From: Vreelandella subglaciescola
GTDB lineage: Bacteria; Pseudomonadota; Gammaproteobacteria; Pseudomonadales; Halomonadaceae
Assembly: GCA_030454225.1 (NCBI GenBank)
Contig: JAKDRW010000006.1
Span: 1-60,422 of the forward strand
Reading direction: 5' to 3'
DNA length: 60,422 bases
The notes below the pieces were generated by a model that worked only from the letters and a program-made list of their open reading frames with translations, searched no databases and was not told where the DNA came from. Every line of letters starts with the position of its first letter. Position 1 is the stretch's first letter. Of this stretch, positions 43,734 to 51,487 are shown one piece after another. The translations under genes and the position numbers were made by a program.

Positions 43734-45002
43734 ATGACCCGACACCCGCTCGTTGCTACCATCTCGCTTGCCGCGCTTATGCCGCTGGCCGCCCAGGCCG
43801 CAGGCGATGCCACCCCGGATGACGTGGTCGCCAACTACGCCGACATCGCCCATGCCACCTACCAGGACTCGCTAATTGCGGCGAAAACGCTCAACGAGCG
43901 CATCGACGCGCTGCTGGAAAACCCCACCGCCGAGACCCTGGCCGCCGCTCAACAGGCCTGGATACAGGCGCGGGTTCCCTACCAGCAGTCCGAAGTGTTT
44001 CGCTTCGGCAACGCCGTGGTCGACGACTGGGAAGGCCAGCTCAACGCCTGGCCGCTGGATGAAGGCATGATTGACTACGTCGAAGCCGACGACTACCAGC
44101 ACGAGCTGGGCAACGAAGGCGCGACCGCCAACATCGTCGCCAACGAGTCCATCACCGTGGGCGGCAACGACGTCGACGTTAGCGACATCACCCCCGAGGG
44201 GCTGGCTGATTTAAACGAAATCGGCGGCTCCGAGGCCAACGTCGCCACCGGCTACCACGCCATCGAGTTTCTGCTCTGGGGCCAGGACCTCAACGGCTTT
44301 GAAGCCGGCAACGGCGAACGCCCGGCGAGCGACTACGCCACCGGCGAAGACTGCACCCACGCCAACTGCGACCGCCGGGGCGAATACCTCGACGCCGTCT
44401 CCGACCTGCTGGTCGATGACCTTGAGTGGATGACCGAGCAGTGGGCTGACGGCAGCGACGACAACTACCGCGCCGAGCTGCTGGCCGAAAACGATCAGGA
44501 AGGCCTGCGCCGCATGCTCTTCGGCATGGGCTCGCTGTCGCTGGGGGAGCTTGCCGGCGAACGCATGAAAGTGGCGCTTGAAGCCAACTCCTTTGAGGAC
44601 GAGCACGACTGCTTCAGCGACAACACCCACAACTCGCACTACTACAACGGCCAGGGCATTCAAAACGTCTACACCGGCACCTACGAGCGCATCGACGGCA
44701 GCGTCGTCTCCGGCCCGGCCGTTGCCGACCTGGTGGAAAAGGAAAACCCCGAGCTTGCCACCACCCTGCGCGGCCAGCTGGAAACCAGCATGGACAAGCT
44801 TGGCGTGATCAAGCAGGCCGCCGAGGCCGAGCAGTCGCCCATGGCGTTCGACATGATGATCGCCCCGGGCAACGAGGAAGGCAGCGCCATGATCAACGAC
44901 GCGATTCTTGCGCTGGTGGCCCAGACCGCCTCCATCGAGCAAGCCGCCGGCGAGCTGGACGTGACCTCGCTGCAGCCCGACACCGCCGGCCACAGCTTCT
45001 AA
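43734..45002 (+). CDS. Imelysin-family iron-regulated protein, HxxE-containing
   Basis: A periplasmic protein of 422 residues with a signal peptide (about 1-22, after AQA) and two imelysin repeats. The conserved GxHxxE motif, thought to bind metal, is present in GYHAIEFLLWGQDLNG. Acidic composition fits a halophile's periplasm. ATG 43734 has AAGGAA upstream. It opens a four-gene run with a di-heme protein, a second imelysin and a DUF1513 protein, a set known from other proteobacteria to be iron-regulated. A strong terminator directly after this gene suggests partial read-through to the rest. Confidence 0.9.
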   Translation: MTRHPLVATISLAALMPLAAQAAGDATPDDVVANYADIAHATYQDSLIAAKTLNERIDALLENPTAETLAAAQQAWIQARVPYQQSEVFRFGNAVVDDWEGQLNAWPLDEGMIDYVEADDYQHELGNEGATANIVANESITVGGNDVDVSDITPEGLADLNEIGGSEANVATGYHAIEFLLWGQDLNGFEAGNGERPASDYATGEDCTHANCDRRGEYLDAVSDLLVDDLEWMTEQWADGSDDNYRAELLAENDQEGLRRMLFGMGSLSLGELAGERMKVALEANSFEDEHDCFSDNTHNSHYYNGQGIQNVYTGTYERIDGSVVSGPAVADLVEKENPELATTLRGQLETSMDKLGVIKQAAEAEQSPMAFDMMIAPGNEEGSAMINDAILALVAQTASIEQAAGELDVTSLQPDTAGHSF

Positions 45003-45028
45003 ACGCCGCTCGCCGCTGCACCATGCAC

Positions 45029-45063
45029 AACCGCCCTGTGGCTCGGCCGCACGGGCGGTTTTT
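45029..45063 (+). terminator. Intrinsic terminator after the first imelysin gene
   Basis: AACCGCCCTGTG pairs with CGCACGGGCGGTT (with a small internal mismatch) and is followed by TTT. It lies inside an otherwise co-directional gene run, so it may act as a partial attenuator. Confidence 0.8.
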
Positions 45064-45097
45064 GCCGTCAAGACCGCTAACTTCCACGAGACAGCCC

Positions 45098-46525
45098 ATG
45101 ACACCGTCTTCTCTGACGCTTCTGGCCGGGGTTACGCTATCCGGCCTGACTCTCACCGCCCCCGCTTTTGCCGCCGACGCCAGCACCACCGGCGGCTTTC
45201 CCCTGCAGGCTACTCGGCTCACCGGCGGCGCGGGCTCCGTTGAGCAGATCGACCACAACGCCTATTCGCTGCCGCTGGACAACATGGCCATGACCAAGCG
45301 GCTGGACTTCAGCGTGGGTAACAGTTTCTTTCGCAACCCCTGGGTCGTGGCGCCCGCAAGCACCGCCGCCCGGGACGGCCTCGGCCCCTTGTTCAACACC
45401 AACAGCTGCCAGGGCTGCCACCTGAAAGACGGCCGCGGCCACCCACCCGAAGGCGACGAGACGCCCATTGCGCTATTTTTGCGCCTCTCATTGCCCGCCG
45501 AACAGGGCGACGAGGAAACGCTCAAACAGCTCGGCGTGGTGCCGGTACCCCGCTACGGCCGCCAGCTGCAGACCGCCGCCATCCCCGGCGCCAAGCCCGA
45601 AGGTAAAATGGTCATCGAGCACGAAGAACGTGAAGTCAGCCTTGCCGGCGGCGACACGGTCACGCTGGCAAAGCCCCGTTACCGCATCGAAAGCCCGGCC
45701 TACGGCGCGCTGCCCGAAGATCTGGAAACCTCGCCAAGGCTCGCCCCGCCGATGATCGGGCTGGGCCTTCTGGCCGCGATCCCTGAAGACGACCTGCGCG
45801 AGGCCGCCGACCCTGACGACGCCGACGGCGACGGCATTTCCGGGCGCCTCAACCACGTCTGGGACGAGCGCCGCCAGCGCACCGTGGTCGGCCGGTTCGG
45901 CTGGAAAGCCGGCGAGCCCAGCGTCGAGCAGCAGGGCATGCACGCCTTCGCCGGCGACATGGGGCTCACCTCAAGCCTTGCGCCGGGAACCGACTGCACC
46001 GCCGCGCAAAACTGCGATAAGTTCGAACACGGCGGCGAGCCGGAAGTCAGCGACAAGATCGCGGGCTTCGTGACCTTCTACGCCGAAAGCCTGGCCGTGC
46101 CCATGCGCCGCGACATGGACGACGAAACCATTGTGCAGGGCGCGCGGCAGTTCAACCGCCTGGGCTGTGCATCCTGCCATACGCCGCGCCAGCAAACCGC
46201 CGACGACACCCCGCGCCCGGCGCTTGCCGGCCAGACCATCTGGCCCTATACCGACCTGTTGATTCACGATATGGGCGAGGGCCTGGCGGATAACCGCGCC
46301 GAGTTCGAGGCCAGCGGACAAGAATGGCGCACTCCGCCGCTGTGGGGCATCGGTCTGGCGCAAAAGGTCAACCCGCGCGCGCGCTTTTTACACGACGGCC
46401 GCGCCGGAACCCTGGAAGAAGCAATCCTGTGGCACGGCGGTGAAGCCGAGCCGGCGCGGAAGCGCTACCGCCAGCTGCCCAAAGACAAGCGCCAAAGCCT
46501 GCTGCGCTTTCTTGACTCCCTGTAA
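45098..46525 (+). CDS. Di-heme c-type oxidoreductase (DUF1111 family)
   Basis: A secreted protein of 475 residues with a signal peptide ending AFA-ADA. Two heme sites are visible: CQGCH near residue 107 and CASCH in the C-terminal third. Other family motifs are RDGLGPLFNTNSCQGCHLKDGRG (in part: GLGPLFNTNSCQGCHLKDGR), DADGDGISGRLN and RTPPLWGIGL. DUF1111 proteins are related to MauG and cytochrome c peroxidases and travel with imelysins; a role in iron redox chemistry at uptake is proposed, not proven. ATG 45098 is chosen for the signal peptide. Confidence 0.9.
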   Translation: MTPSSLTLLAGVTLSGLTLTAPAFAADASTTGGFPLQATRLTGGAGSVEQIDHNAYSLPLDNMAMTKRLDFSVGNSFFRNPWVVAPASTAARDGLGPLFNTNSCQGCHLKDGRGHPPEGDETPIALFLRLSLPAEQGDEETLKQLGVVPVPRYGRQLQTAAIPGAKPEGKMVIEHEEREVSLAGGDTVTLAKPRYRIESPAYGALPEDLETSPRLAPPMIGLGLLAAIPEDDLREAADPDDADGDGISGRLNHVWDERRQRTVVGRFGWKAGEPSVEQQGMHAFAGDMGLTSSLAPGTDCTAAQNCDKFEHGGEPEVSDKIAGFVTFYAESLAVPMRRDMDDETIVQGARQFNRLGCASCHTPRQQTADDTPRPALAGQTIWPYTDLLIHDMGEGLADNRAEFEASGQEWRTPPLWGIGLAQKVNPRARFLHDGRAGTLEEAILWHGGEAEPARKRYRQLPKDKRQSLLRFLDSL

Positions 46526-46554
46526 TGCATTTCCCCTTGATAAAGGAGCCCGTC

Positions 46555-47622
46555 ATGCCTACACGAACGCCCTTTCAGCGCACCGCCCGCGCCGGGCTTG
46601 CGGCCGCCTCGCTGGCGTTGACGCTTAGCGCAAGCGCTGACGACCCTGCCCCGCGCGAGCAGTGGCATCAGGCGGCGGCGCAGCAGTACGCCGCCTTGGC
46701 CGACGCCACCCAAGCCCTTGAACACAGCGCCGCCGCCTACTGCGAGTCTCCCGATAAGGCCGCGCGCGCCGGACTCGAGGCCGACTGGCTTTCCGCCTAC
46801 CAGCGCTGGCAGGCGGTGCGCTATATCCAGTTCGGGCCGATCGAACAGCAAAGCCGCGGCTGGCAGCTGCAGTTCTGGCCGGACGCTAAGAATCTGGTCG
46901 GTCGCAAGGTCACAACCCAGCTCAAGGCCGACGCGCCGGCAACCCTTGAAATAGTGAAACAGGCCGGCGTCGCGCTGCAGGGCTTTCCCGCGCTGGAGTA
47001 TCTTTTATACGACGACGCCATGGACGACGTCTCGCTGGTTGAACCCGGTGCCTGCGCGCTGGCGCAAAACATCAGCACCCATATCCGCCAGACAACCCAA
47101 GCGCTTGAGTCCGACTGGCAGGCCTTTGAAGAGCACTTTGAAACCACCGACGGCTACACCCATACGCTGCTGCAAAGCGCCATTCAAAGCGTCGAGCTAC
47201 TCGAAGAAAAACGCCTGGCAACGCCGTTGGGGCTTGCCGGCAAGCCGGCCAACAGCTACCGCGCCGAGGCTTGGCGCAGCGGTGAAAGCGTGGCGCTAAT
47301 GCAGGCAAGCCTTGAAGGCCTACAGGAAGGCGTGATGCCGGGCCTGACGGCACTGCTGCACAGCCGCGGCCACCCAGCGCTTGTGGATAAGCTGGAAAAA
47401 CAGCTGGACGAGGTGATCGCCCGAGCAAAAGCGCTGCCCGACGGCATGGTCCGCGCGATAGAAACCCGGGCCACTGATGCCCAAAAAGCCGGAAAAGTCG
47501 CTGTTTTCGCCGATCTGCAGGGCTTTTACGTGCAGGTAAGCCAGCTGCGCCGGCTGCTGGCAAGCGACGTGGCCGCCGCCACCGGCCTGCGTCGGGGCTT
47601 CAACTCAAGCGACGGAGACTAG
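46555..47622 (+). CDS. Second imelysin-family protein lacking the HxxE histidine
   Basis: A 355-residue protein with a signal peptide (to about residue 28) and an imelysin-like fold. The segment that holds GxHxxE in classical imelysins reads GFPALEYLLYDD, so the His is replaced, as in the partner-type imelysin of this operon class. The SYRAEAWRSGESVALMQASLEGL segment (in part: YRAEAWRSGESVALMQASL) marks the second repeat. ATG 46555 follows AAAGGAG. It is 29 bases from the di-heme gene and 3 bases from the next, so all are cotranscribed. Confidence 0.88.
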   Translation: MPTRTPFQRTARAGLAAASLALTLSASADDPAPREQWHQAAAQQYAALADATQALEHSAAAYCESPDKAARAGLEADWLSAYQRWQAVRYIQFGPIEQQSRGWQLQFWPDAKNLVGRKVTTQLKADAPATLEIVKQAGVALQGFPALEYLLYDDAMDDVSLVEPGACALAQNISTHIRQTTQALESDWQAFEEHFETTDGYTHTLLQSAIQSVELLEEKRLATPLGLAGKPANSYRAEAWRSGESVALMQASLEGLQEGVMPGLTALLHSRGHPALVDKLEKQLDEVIARAKALPDGMVRAIETRATDAQKAGKVAVFADLQGFYVQVSQLRRLLASDVAAATGLRRGFNSSDGD

Positions 47623-47625
47623 CCC

Positions 47626-48738
47626 ATGGTCGTCAACCAGACTCGCCGCCGCCTGCTCGCCGCCGGGGCCGGGGCGCTGGCCCTGCCCGCCCTGACCACG
47701 GTGCCCTCGATGGCCTGGGCGCTGCCGGGGCGAGAAAACGCCACATGGCTTTACAGCGCGGTGGACGACGCCGAGGGCAACCACTGCATCGCCGGCATTA
47801 CCCCCAGCGGCAAGCGCCATTTTACCCTGACCATTCCCGAGCGCTGCCACGGCGGCTGCCTGTCGCCTGCGGCGTCCCGGGCGGTGGTCTTTGCCCGCCG
47901 CCCGGGGCAGCATTTCTACGTGGTCGACGGCGGCAAGCGCCAGATCACCCACCGCGTGGCCGCCGGCGAGGGCTACCATTTTTACGGCCACGGCGTGTTC
48001 GAGCCCGACGGGCGCTACCTCTACGTCACCGCCAACCGACTGCATGACGCCATGGGGCTGGTGCGGGTGTACGACGCCGACAGCGACTATGCGCACGTCA
48101 ATGACATCGAGCTTGGCGGCATCGGCCCCCACGAGATCCGCCTGATGCCCGACGGCAAAACGCTGGCCGTGGGGCTTGGCGGCATCAAAACGCACCCGGA
48201 CTACGGCCGCGTCAAACTCAACCTTGACGACATGGACCCGGCGCTTTTGCTGGTTGACCGCCACAGCGGCGACGTGACCGCGCGCCACCGGCCGTCGCAC
48301 CACCAGCTTAGCTGCCGGCACCTGGACGTGGCCGAAGACGGCACGGTGGTGGCGGGCTACCAGTTTCAAGGGCCGGAATGGGAAACCCACCCGCTGCTCT
48401 GCCGGCTGGGGCCGGACGGCGCCTTCTCCGAGCTTGCGCTGGGAGACGACCTCACCGCAAGCCTGCAGCAGTACACCGCAAGCGTCGCGGTCAGCCGCCG
48501 CCGTCCACTTATGCTGGTTACCGCGCCGCGCGGGCAGAAAGTCCTTCTGCTCAACCACCGGAGTGGCGAACTGCTGGCCCAATACGCCCTGGCCGACGCC
48601 GCCGGCGCGCGCTGCGACGGCCAAGGCGGCTTTGTGGTGTCGTCCGGGCGCGGCGGGCTTTACCGCATCGCGCCGGGCCAGACTGCCCCCGTCGCGCTGG
48701 CAGATTTAGCCCTGCGCTGGGACAACCACCTCACCTGA
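47626..48738 (+). CDS. DUF1513 family periplasmic protein
   Basis: A 370-residue protein with a Tat-like signal (RRRLLAAGAGALALPAL) and a predicted beta-propeller body; motifs include IPERCHGG, HFYGHGVFEPDGRYLYVTAN (read as GHGVFEPDGRYLYVT), GPHEIRLMPDG and SRHHQLSCRHLDV-like HHQLSCRHLD. The family is found next to imelysins and di-heme DUF1111 proteins and is of unknown activity. It begins three bases after the second imelysin and ends the operon. Confidence 0.88.
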   Translation: MVVNQTRRRLLAAGAGALALPALTTVPSMAWALPGRENATWLYSAVDDAEGNHCIAGITPSGKRHFTLTIPERCHGGCLSPAASRAVVFARRPGQHFYVVDGGKRQITHRVAAGEGYHFYGHGVFEPDGRYLYVTANRLHDAMGLVRVYDADSDYAHVNDIELGGIGPHEIRLMPDGKTLAVGLGGIKTHPDYGRVKLNLDDMDPALLLVDRHSGDVTARHRPSHHQLSCRHLDVAEDGTVVAGYQFQGPEWETHPLLCRLGPDGAFSELALGDDLTASLQQYTASVAVSRRRPLMLVTAPRGQKVLLLNHRSGELLAQYALADAAGARCDGQGGFVVSSGRGGLYRIAPGQTAPVALADLALRWDNHLT

Positions 48739-48757
48739 GCGCTATGTCACAAAGAGG

Positions 48758-49627
48758 TTAATCCGCCGCCGGCGCGGCCAGCTGGCGGCGGATCAAATCC
48801 CCCAGCCGCCGCGCCGGCTCTGACGGCCGGTGCGGCGCCCAGTGCAGCGCCAACTCGATGCTCGGCAGCGCCGGCAGCCCGCTGGTTTCGTCCAGCGGTT
48901 TGAGCATCGGCGTGAGCATGCTGCGGGTAATCACCACGATGGCCAACCCCGCAATCACCACCGGCGTCAGCCCGCTCATGGACTGGCTGGTGTAGGCCAC
49001 CTGCCATTGCCGCCCGGCGGACGCCAGCGCCTGCTCGGCCACCTCACGAAACACGTCCGCCCCGCGTGAATACAGCGCCAGCGGCAGCGGGTCGCGCAGC
49101 AGCGGCTGGTGCTGCAGCCCCACCGCCCACAGCAGCGGCTCGCGGCGGATCACCTCGCCCCCCGGCGAGCGCCGCTGACGCGTCACCAGCGCCAGCTCCA
49201 GCTCGTCCTTTTTCACTCGCTCGGCCAGATCAGCGCTGGTGCCGCAAATGACCTCCAGCGACACGCCGGGATACAGCTGGTGGAAATAGGTCAGCACCGC
49301 GGGCAGCAGCAGCGCATAGTCCTCAGGGATCCCTAAGCGCAGCGCACCGCTGACCTGACGCGCCTGCATGTCCTGCCAGGCGTCGTCGTTCACCGCCAAC
49401 AGCCGGCGCGCGTGGGTCAGCAAACGTTCGCCGTCGGCGGTGATCTGCAGCTTGCGCCCGACGCGCTCGTGCAGCGACGTTTCCAGCTGCTCTTCCAGGC
49501 GCTTTAACTGCATGCTGACCGTCGACTGGGTATACGACAATCGCTTGGCGGCGGCGGTCACGCTGCCGTTGTCAGCTACCGCCACGAGCGTGCGCAGCAG
49601 CGTCAGGTCAAACGTGGGGGCGCGCAT
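48758..49627 (-). CDS. LysR-family transcriptional regulator
   Basis: A 289-residue regulator with the N-terminal HTH in LLRTLVAVADNGSVTAAAKRLSYTQSTVSMQLKRLE (in part: GSVTAAAKRLSYTQSTVSMQ) and a substrate domain resembling the LrhA/HexA group. The ATG follows AGGAG. It is divergent from a drug/metabolite exporter, with a dyad in the shared promoter region, so it probably controls that gene and itself. The ligand is unknown. Confidence 0.9.
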   Translation of the reverse strand: MRAPTFDLTLLRTLVAVADNGSVTAAAKRLSYTQSTVSMQLKRLEEQLETSLHERVGRKLQITADGERLLTHARRLLAVNDDAWQDMQARQVSGALRLGIPEDYALLLPAVLTYFHQLYPGVSLEVICGTSADLAERVKKDELELALVTRQRRSPGGEVIRREPLLWAVGLQHQPLLRDPLPLALYSRGADVFREVAEQALASAGRQWQVAYTSQSMSGLTPVVIAGLAIVVITRSMLTPMLKPLDETSGLPALPSIELALHWAPHRPSEPARRLGDLIRRQLAAPAAD

Positions 49628-49735
49628 AATTCTCCTTTTTCACTGGCTTTTTTGTCGAGCCAGGGGGCTAAAACACAACGCTAAACCACCCCGGCCACCA
49701 CGACGAAAAATAGTAGTCAACCGAGAATAGCCTAT

Positions 49736-49754
49736 TTATCACCAATTTTGATAA
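49736..49754. promoter_or_regulatory. Inverted repeat in the lysR-exporter divergent promoter
   Basis: TTATCA, seven bases, TGATAA form a LysR-type dyad (T-N11-A class) in the 209-base gap between the two divergent genes. It is the likely regulator site. Confidence 0.6.
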
Positions 49755-49836
49755 GTAACATCAATAAGCATTGTTTTTATGATGCGTGACGGAGGGCTAT
49801 GCTGCGAGAGTGAACTTCAAGGCAAGGAGCCAACGT

Positions 49837-50709
49837 ATGCATAACATTCATCTTATTTCGCCCCGCTATTTCAGTATTGCCGCTGCGTTGGTCGCTGTCG
49901 TGCTATGGAGTGCAGCCCCGCTGCTCGCCGAACAGGCGCGCGATGTTTCCCCGCTTCCGCTGGCCTCGCTTACGCTGCTGGCGGGTTCGCTGGTGACCAT
50001 GCCGCTGAGCCGGCGCGAGCCTACCCATCACCTGAGCGCGGGCTGGCGGCTGGCTATCTGGATGGGATTACCGCTCCTCACCACCGGCGCGGTCAGCAGC
50101 TACTTTATCGGCATGCGGCTGGCACCGGCCTCGGACGCCGCCTTGATTACCTACACTTGGCCGGTGCTGTTCATTCTATTAAGTCAGTGGATTACTTTTG
50201 GCCGCGTGCGGTTTGCCAGCGTGCTGGGCGCCATGATCGCCTTTGCCGGCGCAGCCCTGCTGATGGTGCCCGAAGCCGGCGGCGGCAGCGAAGGCTCGCT
50301 GGCGGGCTACGGCTTTGCCCTGCTGGCAGCGGTATGCTGGGCGCTGTATTCGTGGCTGTGCCAGGCGGCTCCCGCGTCGCTGACGCCGCTGATGCCGCGT
50401 CTCCTGCTGATCGCCTCGGCCATCACCGCGGCGGCCTCGCTACCGCTTGCCGACTCGCTCGTGCTGCCCAGCCAGAACGCCCTGCTGGCCGGCATTGCCA
50501 TCGGCCTGGGGCCGTTCGGGATCGCCATGGTGGCGTGGGACAAAGCGCTGCGGCTGGGCAAAGCCAGCGTTATCGGCAGCCTGGCCTACGGCGTGCCGGT
50601 ACTCGCCGCGGCGTTTCTGGTGCTCGCCGGCATGAGCGTGCTGGACTGGCGCCTTCCGATCGCCGGCGCGCTGGTGGTCGGCGGCTGCCTGCAGGCCAGC
50701 CGCCGCTAA
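49837..50709 (+). CDS. EamA/DMT-family exporter (YddG-like)
   Basis: An inner-membrane protein of 290 residues with ten predicted helices in two EamA halves. The STYF-like motifs SSYFIGMRLAPASDAALITYTWP (in part: SYFIGMRLAPASDAALITY), the LGAMIAFAGAALLM and the WALYSWLCQ segments resemble YddG and related aromatic amino acid exporters. ATG 49837 follows AAGGAG. Divergent LysR regulator and dyad suggest inducible export of an amino acid or metabolite; substrate is unknown. Confidence 0.85.
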   Translation: MHNIHLISPRYFSIAAALVAVVLWSAAPLLAEQARDVSPLPLASLTLLAGSLVTMPLSRREPTHHLSAGWRLAIWMGLPLLTTGAVSSYFIGMRLAPASDAALITYTWPVLFILLSQWITFGRVRFASVLGAMIAFAGAALLMVPEAGGGSEGSLAGYGFALLAAVCWALYSWLCQAAPASLTPLMPRLLLIASAITAAASLPLADSLVLPSQNALLAGIAIGLGPFGIAMVAWDKALRLGKASVIGSLAYGVPVLAAAFLVLAGMSVLDWRLPIAGALVVGGCLQASRR

Positions 50710-50722
50710 GATCGCTTCCTCT

Positions 50723-51388
50723 TCAGCGTTTGGCATAGCGGCGCAGGGCATATAGCAGCGCCGCCCCCACGGCCAGCCCGCCCAGCGCCCACAGCGTCTC
50801 GGCGTAGCCGCCGGCGGTGGCCAGCGCGCCCAGCTGGCTACCCAGCAGCGTTACCCCGGCAAGCCCCGGCACGATGCCCAGCGTCGAGCCAACCATGTAG
50901 TCACGAAAGCGCAGATGAAAGGCGCCCGCCAGCATGTTGGTCAGGGTAAAGGGCGCCAGCGGCAGCAAATTGACGATCACCATGGAGCGCACCCCGCGTC
51001 CGGCCAGATAGCGCGACAGGCCGTTCAGACGACGGCCGCCGTAGCTGAGTAGCGCCTCGTGCCCCAGCCGTTTTCCCACCGCGTAAGACACCATCGACGA
51101 GCACAGCGTGCCCAGCGTGGCGTAAACAAAACCCCACAGCGGACCAAAAACCAGCCCCGTCACCGCCACCAGTATGCTCAGCGGAAACATCACTGCCAGA
51201 GCGGCCACGTAGATGCCCCCCACCGCGGCAAAGGCCCAGGGCGCCTCGCGCCACTGCGGCGCGGTGGCTACCCACTGGCGTACGCGCTCGACGGTGAGCA
51301 CGTCGTTAAGCGTCAGCCACTGCCACAGCCCGCCCAGCGCCAGCAGCAATAAAAGCGCGCCCAGCGCGATATAAAGCGAACGTGTCAT
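50723..51388 (-). CDS. TVP38/TMEM64 (VTT) family membrane protein
   Basis: A 221-residue inner-membrane protein with about six helices. The VTT-domain landmarks are FPLSILVAVTGLVFGPLWGFVYATLG (in part: AVTGLVFGPLWGFVYATLG), the SYAVGKRLG turn, and NLLPLAPFTLTNMLAGAFHLRFRDY (in part: LLPLAPFTLTNMLAGAFHLR). The bacterial relatives, including DedA-like proteins, are implicated in lipid transport. ATG 51388 follows AGGA. It is divergent from a glycosyltransferase gene. Confidence 0.9.
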   Translation of the reverse strand: MTRSLYIALGALLLLLALGGLWQWLTLNDVLTVERVRQWVATAPQWREAPWAFAAVGGIYVAALAVMFPLSILVAVTGLVFGPLWGFVYATLGTLCSSMVSYAVGKRLGHEALLSYGGRRLNGLSRYLAGRGVRSMVIVNLLPLAPFTLTNMLAGAFHLRFRDYMVGSTLGIVPGLAGVTLLGSQLGALATAGGYAETLWALGGLAVGAALLYALRRYAKR

Positions 51389-51487
51389 GCGAGTTTTCCT
51401 CAACGTTTTCGTGGCGTAGAAGCGATGGTATACCGTGCTATGTTGATAGCATCATATATCCGACCCCGCCCGAGGAGTGTCACGCGC

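Noticed and set aside
47605-48624. A 339-codon open frame opposite the DUF1513 gene
   Set aside because: Antisense shadow, rich in Val, Gly and His and without motifs; the forward strand has a Tat-like signal and family motifs.
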